A stretch of 64,000 nt of DNA from RGIG3701 sp031553595 (GTDB lineage Bacteria; Planctomycetota; Planctomycetia; Pirellulales; Thermoguttaceae): assembly GCA_031553595.1 (NCBI GenBank), contig JAVBLI010000016.1, forward strand, positions 1 through 64,000. Reading direction: 5' to 3'. The number at the start of each line of letters is the position of its first letter. Within the stretch, counting starts at the first letter, position 1. Positions 31,760 to 41,193 of the stretch are shown piece after piece. Made by a program: the position numbers and the translations under genes. The notes beneath the pieces were generated by a model that saw only the letters and a program-made list of their open reading frames with translations, was not told the origin of the DNA and did not search any database.

Positions 31760-33859
31760 TCACATCGGCGGCGGGCCTCCACCCCCCATGCGCGGACCAC
31801 CTCCACCACCACCACCTGGCGGCGGTCCACCACCCGCTCCCGGCGGCGGCGGACCTGGAGGCGGACCACCTGCTCCACCTGGCGGCGGGGGTGGCGGACC
31901 ACCTTCACCGAAAGGCATTCCACCGGGCATGTCACCGCCCTCATCCCGCGCTTTGGCCGCGTTACGCATCTTGCGGAACTGCTCACGCTGCTCGGGCGTC
32001 AGGTTTGCCGGGTCAAAACCTTCCGGCATGCCCTGCATTCCCTGCCCGCCGCGCTTATGTCCGCCGCCTTCCTGGCCGTCCTGCTTCAGCTTTTCCTTGA
32101 TCGTGTCCGCTTCCTTTTTCGTCGCGTCCAACTCTTCCGCCGTGGACCGCAGGATCGCGGAGGCCGGCTGCGACTGCATCTCTTCCGGTGTCTCGACTTT
32201 ATCGCGGTAATTCTTCGCACCGCAGACGAATTCGTCCCCCTCATTCGCACCCGCCAGCACGATGACCGATTTTTCATTATCGGCACCACACTTCAACTCA
32301 TGCTTCTCCCACACACCCTTCTTGTGCGTCACGGCGTATTTTTTTCCGCCGCTTGTGAAGATACAGTGCTTGGGCAGCAGCAGTACATCATCCTGCTTGT
32401 CCACCAAAATCCGTGTCTCGGCCGTCATACCGGGCCGCAGGCCGTCGCGCGGATTGACTTTAATCGTCACGCGGTATTCCTTCACGTTCCCCATCCAATG
32501 GTTCGTGGGCTGGGGAAATTCATTCACCTTTTCCACCACCCCCGTGATGATTTCCGTGGGCAGCGCATCCACGCGCAGCGTTGCCGTCATGCCGGTTTTG
32601 ATGTGGTTAATCCGGCCTTCGTGCACGTCCGCGGTCACTTGCAGCCGTTGCGGATCCGGCAGGCGGATGATCGTCTGGCGCTCACGCACCGAAACTCCCT
32701 CCTGCACGATAAATTCCGTCCCGGCCCGGCCATCCGTCTCGTTCGCGTAAATCACCTGCCCGTCCTGCGGCGAGTAAATCGTGCAGTTCTCTTTCCGCTC
32801 CTTAAGATCTTCCAGCTTTTGCAGGTCCAGATTATTCGCCTGCTTCTTCGCCTCGACGTTCGCCTCGGCCGTGGTGATATTACTCTGGTACTGGATCATG
32901 TTTTTCTTGTACGTCGAGTTGTTGAGCACCTCGATCTTCTTCTTCGCGATCGCCAGCTTGATCTCTGCACTCTTCAGGGCGTAATCCTCGGCCTTCATTT
33001 CCTGCTCGGTGATGAATCCCTTCTCATACAGCTTGCGACTGTAAATCAGACGCTCCTCCTGACGGTCGAATTCCTCGGTGGCACTGACCAGGTCGCGGTT
33101 ATACTCCATCAGCGAAACTTTATAAGAGCCTTCCTCGTATTCGTGCAGGGCGATTTTCGCGGTCTCCAGAGAATCTTCCGCGGCTTTGAGACTGGCCGCG
33201 CTGTTGCTGCAGGAGATTTGCTGGGAGTTGATCTGATCGACGAAGGTCGTCGAGTCCAGCACCACCAGCTTGTCGCCCGCCTTGACATACGCGCCTTCGG
33301 GAATGACCTCGAGAATCATCGTGCCGCCGGGATTCGCGACGTCGCACTTGATGTTGATATTGCTCGAGCTGCTGATGTCGCCGCGGACGGTGACCTCGTG
33401 GATGAACACGCCCTGTTCGACCTTCGCGGTCATGATGGTCGTGTCGTCCTGCGAGAAAAACAGGTTCTTCACCCAGTCGCCGACCACCGGCACCTGCGTC
33501 ATGACGGTAATCAGCACCACGGCCACCACGGCGTAAATCAGGAGTCGTCGCCGTTTCGCGCCCGGCTTCGGCTTTTTGTAGGCCTGCTCCAGCGCGTTGG
33601 GCCACGCATCGGCCTCCTCCGCCGCCGCGTAAACCGGCATTTCCTCCAGCACCGATGGCGACTCATTTTCCAGATACACCTCGGCCTCGACCGGATACGC
33701 CTCCACATGAATCGGCATCTCGGCCTCCTCCAGCACCCCGCCTTCCGTCACCAGGACATGCTCCATCTCCGGTATTTCGTCCGTCGGCGGCGAAGCGAAA
33801 TGCTCGTCGGAGTTCTCTCCGGAAATCCAGATATTATCGTCTTTTGGATCCGTCATCAT
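31760..33859 (-). CDS. MacA/HlyD-type membrane-fusion protein with Gly/Pro-rich tail
   Basis: A 699-residue periplasmic adaptor. An unusual acidic cytoplasmic N terminus (1-100) precedes one TM (about 104-124), then the lipoyl/barrel-sandwich half (VRGDISSSSNINIKCDVANPGGTMILEVIPEGAYVKAGDKLVVLDS), an alpha-hairpin (about 200-340), and the return half plus beta barrel (VIYANETDGRAGTEFIVQEGVSVRERQTIIRLPDPQRLQVTADVHE). The last ~60 residues are almost pure Gly and Pro, encoded by 31760-31925. It should link the MacB-type pump to an outer partner. First gene of the operon. Confidence 0.85.
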   Translation of the reverse strand: MMTDPKDDNIWISGENSDEHFASPPTDEIPEMEHVLVTEGGVLEEAEMPIHVEAYPVEAEVYLENESPSVLEEMPVYAAAEEADAWPNALEQAYKKPKPGAKRRRLLIYAVVAVVLITVMTQVPVVGDWVKNLFFSQDDTTIMTAKVEQGVFIHEVTVRGDISSSSNINIKCDVANPGGTMILEVIPEGAYVKAGDKLVVLDSTTFVDQINSQQISCSNSAASLKAAEDSLETAKIALHEYEEGSYKVSLMEYNRDLVSATEEFDRQEERLIYSRKLYEKGFITEQEMKAEDYALKSAEIKLAIAKKKIEVLNNSTYKKNMIQYQSNITTAEANVEAKKQANNLDLQKLEDLKERKENCTIYSPQDGQVIYANETDGRAGTEFIVQEGVSVRERQTIIRLPDPQRLQVTADVHEGRINHIKTGMTATLRVDALPTEIITGVVEKVNEFPQPTNHWMGNVKEYRVTIKVNPRDGLRPGMTAETRILVDKQDDVLLLPKHCIFTSGGKKYAVTHKKGVWEKHELKCGADNEKSVIVLAGANEGDEFVCGAKNYRDKVETPEEMQSQPASAILRSTAEELDATKKEADTIKEKLKQDGQEGGGHKRGGQGMQGMPEGFDPANLTPEQREQFRKMRNAAKARDEGGDMPGGMPFGEGGPPPPPPGGAGGPPPGPPPPGAGGGPPPGGGGGGGPRMGGGGPPPM

Positions 33860-34081
33860 GATTTCAACATGTAAAAGGCAAGAAATATTGACATACCATC
33901 CCCCACTATATAATGTCTCTCTATTTTAACGCAAACGGCCGGGGAAATGTTGCGTTTTCGAGAAAAAACGCGGAAATATTGCAAAAAACGGCGGATATTT
34001 TGTGTAAACGGAGTATTTTAGCGAAAATTGCTATTTTCAGTGATTCACAAGGGGGGCTTTCTCTCATCCCGGAGAGATGGG

Positions 34082-34206
34082 ATGTTTATAGAAAACAGTC
34101 GCGAAATGAATTCCACCGCTCCGCCATGCGCGGGATGTGGGTGGTCCTGACGATCACTCGATTTCTATAAACATTTCACTCCTACGGAACGAGTGATTGA
34201 ACCACC
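34082..34206. repeat. Nested palindromes in a non-coding gap
   Basis: In the 33860-34276 gap: ATGTTTATAGAAA (34082-34094) with TTTCTATAAACAT (34162-34174), exact 13 bp; and GGTGGT..ATCACTCG (34140-34160) with CGAGTGAT..ACCACC (34190-34206). The two overlap, so they cannot both form fully. No gene is seen in this gap. Confidence 0.6.
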
Positions 34207-34239
34207 AAAAAAAGCCGCCCGGCTTGGCACCGAACGGCT
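34207..34239 (-). terminator. Terminator of the ppdK transcript
   Basis: On the minus strand, stem AGCCGTTCGG / CCGGGCGGCT (34213-34239) with a 7-nt loop, followed by seven T. It lies 38 bp beyond the ppdK stop. Confidence 0.8.
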
Positions 34240-34276
34240 CTTCTTTATTTCACGCTAATTTTACAACAAAATCAGC

Positions 34277-36997
34277 TTATTTTTTGCAGCCGCAGCCACA
34301 ATCTTCCAGGGCAGCCTGCGCGGCGGCCAGGATCGCCACCGGCACGCGCAGCGGCGAGCAGGAAACGTAGTTCAGGCCGATCCGGTGGCAGAACTTCACG
34401 CTGGACGGCTCACCGCCGTGTTCGCCGCAGATGCCCAACTTGATGTCGGGACGCGTGGCTTTGCCGCCTTCGACCGCGATTTTCATCAGCTTGCCGATTC
34501 CGACCTGATCCAGCACCTGGAACGGGTCGGCGGGGAAGATGTCCTTCTCGAGGTACTCGTTGATGAAGCCCGCGTAGTCGTCACGGGAGATGCCCATGCC
34601 GGTCTGCGTGAGGTCGTTCGTGCCGAAGCTGAAGAACTCGGCGTTCTTCGCGATTTCGTCGGCGGTCAGGGCCGCGCGGGGGATTTCGATCATCGTGCCC
34701 ACGAGGTAATCGACTTTCACGCCCTTCTCGGCGAAGACTTTCTCGGCGGTCTCGCGGATGACTTTTTCCTGATCCTTGAATTCATTGAGGCCACTGATCA
34801 GCGGCACCATGATTTCGGGATGCACATCTTTGCCGGCGGCTTTCGCTTCGCAAGCGGCTTCGATGATCGCGCGGGCCTGCATCCGGGTGATTTCCGGATA
34901 CACGATGCCCAGACGGCAGCCGCGGTGACCCAGCATCGGGTTCAGCTCGGCAAGCTCGGCGACGCGCTGCTGGATGAATTCCAGCTTCATGCCCGTCTTC
35001 TGGGCAAGCTCTTTCTGGCCGGCTTCGTCGTGCGGCAGGAATTCGTGAAGCGGCGGGTCCAGCAGACGAATCGTCACGCCTTTGCCGTCCATCGCGTCCA
35101 TGATGCCGCGGAAGTCGCTGCGCTGGTAGGGCAGCAGCTTCGCCAGGGCGGCTTCGCGGTCTTTCACGTTGTCGGCCAGGATCATCGTGCGGAAGTCGTC
35201 GATGTGGTCGAAGAACATGTGCTCGGTGCGGGTCAGGCCGATGCCCTCGGCGCCCAGCGCCAGCGCTTCCTCGGACTGCTCCGGGTTGTCGGCGTTCGTG
35301 CGGACGTTGAGTTTGCGGAACTTGTTGGCCATCGCCATGAGCTTCGCGAACTGCTGATAAACCGGGGCATCTTTCGCGGCAAGCGTTTTCGTGAACAGCA
35401 CCTGCAGCACTTCGGACGGGCTGGTCGGAACCTGCCCGGCATACACGTTGCCGGTGAAGCCGTCGACGGAAATCCAGTCGCCCTTCTTGAACACCTGGCC
35501 GTCGACCGTCATCGTCTCGGCTTCGTAGTTGATCACGATATTCTCGCAGCCGCACACGCACGCCTTGCCCATTTGGCGGGACACAAGCGCCGCATGGGAA
35601 GCGGCACCGCCGAAGGACGTCAGGATGCCCTGCGCCACTTTCATTCCGCGGAGGTCTTCCGGCGTGGTCTCGCGACGCACGAGGATGATCTGGGCGGCGT
35701 TATTCTTCTGCCACATGGCTTCGGCTTCGTCGGGCTGGAAGCAGATCTGACCGGTGGCGGCGCCGGGACCGGCGTTGACACCCTTGGCCAGCGATTTCAT
35801 GCCTTTCAGGCCGGAACCGGAGAACACCGGCTGCAGCAACTGCGTCAGGTCGTTGGCGGGAATACGCTTGACGGCCATCTCTTCGGTGATCAGGCCTTCC
35901 TCGACCATCTCGACGGCGCTGCGGACGTGGGCGAACCCGGTACGCTTGGCGTTACGCGTCTGGAGCATGTAAAGCGTATCTTTTTCGATCGTGAACTCGA
36001 TGTCCTGAATGTCTTTGTAGTGCTTCTCGAGCAGATTCGCGACCTTCTGGAATTCGTCCCACGCGGCGGGCATGTCTTTGCCCAGGGACTCTTCGATCGT
36101 CTTGGGCATACGGATACCGGCCACCACGTCTTCGCCCTGCGCGTTGAGCAGGTAGTCGCCTGTGATGCCTTTGGCGCCCGTGGCACCGTTGCGCGTCAGG
36201 GCCACGCCCGTCGCACAGCCGTCGCCCATGTTGCCGAACACCATCGCCTGCACGTTGACGGCCGTCCCCCACTCGTGCGGGATGCTGTTCATGCGGCGAT
36301 ACACGATCGCGCGGTCGTTCATCCAGCTGCCGAACACAGCGCCGACGGCTCCCCAAACCTGTTCCATCGGATCATCGGGGAAGTCTTTGCCCGTGCGCTC
36401 TTTGACGGCGGCCTTGAATTCCTTCACCAGCTCTTTGAGCATCGCGGGCGTCAGATCGCTGTCTTCCTTGATGTGGTTTTTCTCTTTTTTCTCTTCGATC
36501 AGCTTTTCAAAGGGGTCGATGTCGGTCTTCGACTGGGGCTTCATTTCCAGCACCACGTCGCCGTACATTTGCACGAAGCGGCGGTAGCAGTCCCACGCGA
36601 AACGCTCGTCGCCGGACTTCTCGACCAGCACCTGGACGGTTTTGTCGTTCAGGCCGATATTCAGCACCGTGTCCATCATGCCCGGCATCGAATCGCGGGC
36701 GCCGGAACGGCAGGAAACCAGTAGCGGCAGGGCGTTCGTGTCGCCGAACTTCTTGCCCATCGCCTTTTCGATACCCTTCATCGCTTCTTCGACTTCCGCC
36801 TTGAGCGTCGGCGGATAGGTGCGGTCGTGGTCATAATAATAGGTACACACCTCGGTGGTGATGGTGAACCCGGCCGGCACGGGCAGGCCGATCTTGGCCA
36901 TTTCCGCAAGGTTCGCGCCTTTGCCGCCCAGAAGATTACGCATCGTCGCGTCGCCGTCGGTACCATTTTTGTTAAAAGAATAAACGTACTTCGTCAT
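34277..36997 (-). CDS. ppdK: Pyruvate, phosphate dikinase
   Basis: A 906-residue enzyme interconverting pyruvate + ATP + Pi with PEP + AMP + PPi. The N-terminal nucleotide-binding domain begins VYSFNKNGTDGDATMRNLLGGKGANLAEM. The phosphohistidine domain carries GGAASHAALVSRQMGKACVCG (catalytic His468). The C-terminal PEP/pyruvate barrel holds TRTEHMFF, MVPLISG and CGEHGGEPSS with the active-site Cys near the end. Length and motifs are standard. Single gene with its own terminator; it supports glycolytic/gluconeogenic flux typical of anaerobes. Confidence 0.97.
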   Translation of the reverse strand: MTKYVYSFNKNGTDGDATMRNLLGGKGANLAEMAKIGLPVPAGFTITTEVCTYYYDHDRTYPPTLKAEVEEAMKGIEKAMGKKFGDTNALPLLVSCRSGARDSMPGMMDTVLNIGLNDKTVQVLVEKSGDERFAWDCYRRFVQMYGDVVLEMKPQSKTDIDPFEKLIEEKKEKNHIKEDSDLTPAMLKELVKEFKAAVKERTGKDFPDDPMEQVWGAVGAVFGSWMNDRAIVYRRMNSIPHEWGTAVNVQAMVFGNMGDGCATGVALTRNGATGAKGITGDYLLNAQGEDVVAGIRMPKTIEESLGKDMPAAWDEFQKVANLLEKHYKDIQDIEFTIEKDTLYMLQTRNAKRTGFAHVRSAVEMVEEGLITEEMAVKRIPANDLTQLLQPVFSGSGLKGMKSLAKGVNAGPGAATGQICFQPDEAEAMWQKNNAAQIILVRRETTPEDLRGMKVAQGILTSFGGAASHAALVSRQMGKACVCGCENIVINYEAETMTVDGQVFKKGDWISVDGFTGNVYAGQVPTSPSEVLQVLFTKTLAAKDAPVYQQFAKLMAMANKFRKLNVRTNADNPEQSEEALALGAEGIGLTRTEHMFFDHIDDFRTMILADNVKDREAALAKLLPYQRSDFRGIMDAMDGKGVTIRLLDPPLHEFLPHDEAGQKELAQKTGMKLEFIQQRVAELAELNPMLGHRGCRLGIVYPEITRMQARAIIEAACEAKAAGKDVHPEIMVPLISGLNEFKDQEKVIRETAEKVFAEKGVKVDYLVGTMIEIPRAALTADEIAKNAEFFSFGTNDLTQTGMGISRDDYAGFINEYLEKDIFPADPFQVLDQVGIGKLMKIAVEGGKATRPDIKLGICGEHGGEPSSVKFCHRIGLNYVSCSPLRVPVAILAAAQAALEDCGCGCKK

Positions 36998-37264
36998 GGA
37001 ATGACCACCCTTTCAAAAAAGTGAAGTTTGACACATCGGACTACAACAAAAAAAGATATCTCTCGCTGGCGAAAACACTATAAATATATAATGAGTAGCC
37101 GGAAATATTCTGATATCATACACCAGTTTACCCGATTTGCCGGTTTCGTCAAGCGGCTGGGAGAGTTTTTGCTGCGGGGACAGGTAGAATTAATGAAAGT
37201 TTATCAGTACGTTAAGACTCCGTTTCGAGTATTCACCATTTTGTCGTAAACGCCAGCAGTGGAG

Positions 37265-37455
37265 TTTGAGTTCGGGGATCGTCCGCAGGACGCATCATAA
37301 CCGCGGCCTTCAGGCCGTGGTGGAGGCTGCTGGCGATTGCCGCCGTTTGCCACCTCCATGAGATCACGGGCTTAAGCCCATCTTCGCGGTTCATTCCGCG
37401 GTGCCACGACCTAAAGGCCGCGGTTAAGAAGCGTCCTGCGGACGAAATCCACGCC
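37265..37455. repeat. Large palindromic element built from small hairpins
   Basis: Outer arms GTCCGCAGGACGC..ACCGCGGCCTTCAGGCCGTGG (from 37280) and its inverted partner ending CGTCCTGCGGAC (to about 37442) match over about 40 bp with few differences. Inside are CGGCCTTCAGGCCG, TGGAGG..CCTCCA, GGGCTTAAGCCC and CGCGG..CCGCG hairpins. It occupies the 36998-37524 gap between ppdK and the nitroreductase; nothing else is seen there. Confidence 0.8.
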
Positions 37456-37524
37456 TTTTATGATAAAATGTAAACGCTTTAGCCACGCTGCACTGCTAAA
37501 CAATCAACATAATGTAGTAGAAAT

Positions 37525-38358
37525 TTACTTCACTTCCAGCCGCCGAACCACCGCGGCGCGGTCTCGCTGGACGGTGCGGGCGTAGTGAATGGCCGGCACA
37601 CCGAACATCATGGCGTAAAACGGGGTGTCGGGGCCCAGGCCGAGAACGGGTCGCAGTTCCGGGGCGGCATCCACGGCGAATTCCAGCACGCCGCACCAGG
37701 TCGCACCCAGGCCGGCACAGTGGGCGAGGAACTCGAAATAGGCCAGCGTCAGGTCGACGTCAGTCTTCGGAGTGTGGGCTTTTTCACCGGCGGAGACGAT
37801 CAGCAGGTGCGGGGCGCCGCGGAAGAAGTGATCCGCGCCGGAGTTGCGGTACGCCCGGGCGCCGGCGGTGAGGAAAGCGTGACGGAATTCGCCGGGGCCG
37901 CTGGCTCGGGCCAGCAGAATGTCGGTCAGTTTGTCCAGCAGACGATTGATTTCCGCCCGGTCGTCGACCACGGTGAAGGTCAGGTCGCTGTCGTTGCAGC
38001 CCGTGGGCACGTTGGCCAGCGTCGACAGCAGGCGGTCGATAACCTCGCGGGAGACGTTTTCGGGGCGGAATTGCCGCACGCTGCGCCGGCCTTTGACGAG
38101 CGTTTCCATCTGCTCAAGCGTCGGTACCACTTGCGGCGAGAGCGGCGTACTGTCGTCTGGATTCAGGCCGAAAATGCTCACGGCGCCGGTCGGACAAATC
38201 GCCAGGCAGTGCTGGCAGCGGATACAGCCATCCTCGGAGACGGGCAGAATCGTCGGGCACGCCACGCCTTCTTCCCGGGTGATGATCGTGGTCGGACAGT
38301 CCGTCAAGCACGCGTCGCACTGGATGCATTTGGTTTCGTCAACGATAAATTGCAGCAT
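37525..38358 (-). CDS. Ferredoxin-nitroreductase fusion
   Basis: A 277-residue protein. Two 4Fe-4S clusters at the N terminus (CIQCDACLTDCP and CIRCQHCLAICP) are followed by an FMN-binding nitroreductase domain (GRRSVRQFRPENV, about residue 88 on; APHLLIVSAGEK; GLGATWCGVLEFA). Such fusions pass electrons from ferredoxin to flavin; the physiological acceptor is unknown. Start 38358 is preferred: GAGG lies 6 nt upstream, whereas the GTG at 38370 has none. Confidence 0.88.
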   Translation of the reverse strand: MLQFIVDETKCIQCDACLTDCPTTIITREEGVACPTILPVSEDGCIRCQHCLAICPTGAVSIFGLNPDDSTPLSPQVVPTLEQMETLVKGRRSVRQFRPENVSREVIDRLLSTLANVPTGCNDSDLTFTVVDDRAEINRLLDKLTDILLARASGPGEFRHAFLTAGARAYRNSGADHFFRGAPHLLIVSAGEKAHTPKTDVDLTLAYFEFLAHCAGLGATWCGVLEFAVDAAPELRPVLGLGPDTPFYAMMFGVPAIHYARTVQRDRAAVVRRLEVK

Positions 38359-38412
38359 GATAAACCTCACGATTAAGGGATGAGCGAATATTAAAAAATA
38401 ACCCGGCGAAGA

Positions 38413-41151
38413 TCACTTCAGCCGCCAGCTTTCGATGTGTTCGTAGAGCGTGAACGGACTGTCGCCGACGCCTTCCAGCGACTTGTTGTAGGCGAAATGC
38501 TCGACCATCTGCCACAGCGGGATGACGGCGGTGTCGTCGTACGCCAGGCGGTGAATGCGGCGCAGCGTGCGACTGATTTCCACCCAGTCCATGGCCGCGT
38601 CCAGTTGGCGCAGCGCGAGATCCATGTGGGAACTGCTTCGGCGCGTGGGGCCCTGGGCGCTTAACAGCCGTCGCGCATCCAAAAGCGGCTCGGCCATCGT
38701 CAGCTCCGCGTAAAGCAGGTCGATTCCGTCCCGCAACTCCACGGGCTCGTGCATTCCGAACTCGTAAAGCGTGATGGGAATGCCCACCATTTCGAGGTAA
38801 CTTTTGATCTGGCCGCAACTGACACGGGCCAACTCGTGCGGCGGATAACCCAGCACCAGCGGCGGAATGGGCAGCGTCGGGGCGTTCGTGTTTTCGGGCT
38901 CGGCCGGCTTCTCGGCGGCGTCCTCATTTTCTCCCTCCGTACCCGCCCGGGCTTTCTGTTTTTTCTCGGCCTTCTGCTTTTTCAGGGCTTCCTGCCGCCG
39001 TCGCGTCTCTTCCTGCTTCCGCTCCTCCGGGGTCAGGGCCTGCATCACACCTACCCGCGCCAGGGTCGTGGCCAGATACGGATTATAAGGACGCGGCGCT
39101 AAACCCATGTCGTACGCGTATGAAAGCGGGTCGGAAAAAGACGTGCCGCGAGAGAAGGGCCCGCTGACGACCTGACACCCCGTGACGGGTTTTCCGCCCA
39201 GCAGGTGCGAGAGAATCGTCTCCCGGTTAATCGCGTATACCAGCGCCCGGCGGAACGTGCGGTTCGAAAGTGCCGGCGTGTCACGATTCGGAATCAGCAC
39301 ATGAATCCGCGGCACGGAATACGGCACGACCGCCACGTTATCCGCGTCGCGCAGCATGCCCAGCTCCCACGGGTTCACACGATCAAGCGCCTGAATGCGG
39401 TTCGCACGCAGGGCTAAAATTCCGTTTCGGCCTTTATCGAAATGCGTCTCCACGATTTGAAGCGGGCGGTTTTTCCCTGATTTTCCGGCATCTCCGTCAC
39501 CGGGGCCTGCCTCACCTTCCGCCGGCTGGTCGTGGAAATAATTCAGGCTGGTTACGTACCGGACGCTGCCGGCCGACTCGGGTTCCGCTTCCGCCGGGGT
39601 ATCTGTTTCCGGCGCCGCATCTGCTGGAAGCTCCAGGGCCGGCTGCCCGGCGAGGATGTGCGCTGGCTTTTCGTTGATGGCTTTCAGCACGAATGGGCCG
39701 TTACTGGCGGTGTCTGGCGGGATGTCTTCCCCGGAAGTGTATGGCAGCACGGGCGTCTGTAAAAGCGCCGCGGGAATTACGTGTGGCCTGCGCAGATGCA
39801 CGAGAATTTCCTGAACCGAATCGGCCTGAACGTCCTGGAAAACCTCCGCGAAAAGCGGGGCGTATTGCGCGCTGCGCGGATTGATCATCTCCAGCAACTG
39901 GCGGGAAATGTCGTAAGAGGTCAGCTTCACGTCCGTGCCGTTCCAGCCCACGCCGTCATGGATTTTCAGGCGGAGGGTGCGGTTCAGGTTTTCGATTTTC
40001 AGGTCGGCCAGGGGGGATTCGTAATGGCCGCCTTCCGGGCCGGGACCGAAAAATTCCACCAGCGGACGGTATAAAAGCCGGCGGCTGCGCAGCGAGGCCC
40101 AGTCGTTCAAGCCCAGCGGCTGATACCGGTTCGCGCACCACGTGATTCCCACGTTCACCTGCGGGTAATTGTTGCGAATACCGGCCGCGATTTTCGCCGC
40201 GTCTTCCCGCTTCGGACGTAAGTCGGTCATGGCCCGGGAGAGGACGATCGCCGTGTTTATGTCCTTCTCTTTTAACGCGTTCTGCGTCCGCTGGAGCATG
40301 TCGTCGACGAGTTTATTCACCTGGGCCGAGAGTTTTTTGACGCCCGGATCCTCCGGCAACACCTTCTCGATTTCCGCCAGAAACTGCCCCGCGACGGCGT
40401 ATTCTTTTTTTTGCAGATTCTCTTTCAGAAGCTGCTCCACCAGCGGCACATACACGTCAGGCAGACGGGCATATTTTGGGTTCAGGGCCACCAGCGCGTA
40501 AATCCGCACCAGGGCCATTTCATAATTTTTCTGACGGAAATAATTCGCCGCCTCACGCTCCAAAAAAAGCTGGTACGTCTGATTTAGCCCGCGCGTTTCC
40601 GGGTACGTGGCCCGCAAAAATTTCAGGCATTCATACGCCTCATCAAATTTTCCGCCGCGGATGAGATCCTGCGCCTCGGCCACGAGAAGATCTTCGAACA
40701 GCATGATTTTTTCCAGCCGCTCGAACGGAATTTCCCGCAGATTCCTTGGATCCTCGATCAGATGGAACTGCAATTTTGGCGATTTCATGGCCTTTTCCAG
40801 CGCTTCAGGCGTAGCCCGGACACCTTCCGGAAGCGTCAGCCGCTGGATGTCAAACGAATTTCGCGCGCGGGTGGTTTTCAGGTAAATTCGGTCGAAAGGC
40901 TCCCTGTCCCAGAGTGGAACCTCCGCCGCGGCCGCCGAAACCGGGGACTCCGCCGCCGATTTTTTTGCCGCCGGTTTTTTGGCGATCTCCGCAGCCGGAA
41001 CCCCCACGGCCGCCGCCGCCACATCCTCCGCGCTCTCGTCTGACTGCGCAAGCACCCCCGCCACGGCTGCAAAATAACACCCGGCCAGTACCGCGCAAAT
41101 CACAAAAAATCGGAATTTTTTCATCGTTACGGAAAGATAAAAACGGTTCAT
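38413..41151 (-). CDS. Family 5 extracellular solute-binding protein with N-terminal TPR-like region
   Basis: A 912-residue exported protein. After a signal peptide (an alternative start at 41124 gives a shorter one) comes an Ala-rich linker, a helical TPR-like region (about 150-320: EAANYFRQKNYEMALVRIYALVALNPKYARLPDVYVP), then an SBP_bac_5-type peptide-binding fold (ITWCANRYQPLGLNDWASLRSRRLLYRPLVEFFG, SNGPFVLKAI, RRALVYAINRETILSHLLGG, ending AVIPLWQMVEHFAYNKSLEGVG). A Lys/Glu-rich insertion lies near 750. Standard members are about 550 residues. No ABC permeases follow, so transport is unproven. It follows the beta-propeller gene by 42 bp. Confidence 0.82.
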   Translation of the reverse strand: MNRFYLSVTMKKFRFFVICAVLAGCYFAAVAGVLAQSDESAEDVAAAAVGVPAAEIAKKPAAKKSAAESPVSAAAAEVPLWDREPFDRIYLKTTRARNSFDIQRLTLPEGVRATPEALEKAMKSPKLQFHLIEDPRNLREIPFERLEKIMLFEDLLVAEAQDLIRGGKFDEAYECLKFLRATYPETRGLNQTYQLFLEREAANYFRQKNYEMALVRIYALVALNPKYARLPDVYVPLVEQLLKENLQKKEYAVAGQFLAEIEKVLPEDPGVKKLSAQVNKLVDDMLQRTQNALKEKDINTAIVLSRAMTDLRPKREDAAKIAAGIRNNYPQVNVGITWCANRYQPLGLNDWASLRSRRLLYRPLVEFFGPGPEGGHYESPLADLKIENLNRTLRLKIHDGVGWNGTDVKLTSYDISRQLLEMINPRSAQYAPLFAEVFQDVQADSVQEILVHLRRPHVIPAALLQTPVLPYTSGEDIPPDTASNGPFVLKAINEKPAHILAGQPALELPADAAPETDTPAEAEPESAGSVRYVTSLNYFHDQPAEGEAGPGDGDAGKSGKNRPLQIVETHFDKGRNGILALRANRIQALDRVNPWELGMLRDADNVAVVPYSVPRIHVLIPNRDTPALSNRTFRRALVYAINRETILSHLLGGKPVTGCQVVSGPFSRGTSFSDPLSYAYDMGLAPRPYNPYLATTLARVGVMQALTPEERKQEETRRRQEALKKQKAEKKQKARAGTEGENEDAAEKPAEPENTNAPTLPIPPLVLGYPPHELARVSCGQIKSYLEMVGIPITLYEFGMHEPVELRDGIDLLYAELTMAEPLLDARRLLSAQGPTRRSSSHMDLALRQLDAAMDWVEISRTLRRIHRLAYDDTAVIPLWQMVEHFAYNKSLEGVGDSPFTLYEHIESWRLK

Positions 41152-41193
41152 GGAAAACTCATTTCGCGTGGAGATCAGTTACTCGGCCTTCAT

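Noticed and set aside
31739..33874. 711-codon plus-strand open frame opposite the membrane-fusion protein; similar long antisense frames at 5761-7605, 34385-36724 and 52189-53997
   Set aside because: All mirror well-identified minus-strand genes and have Arg/His-rich compositions typical of antisense shadows.
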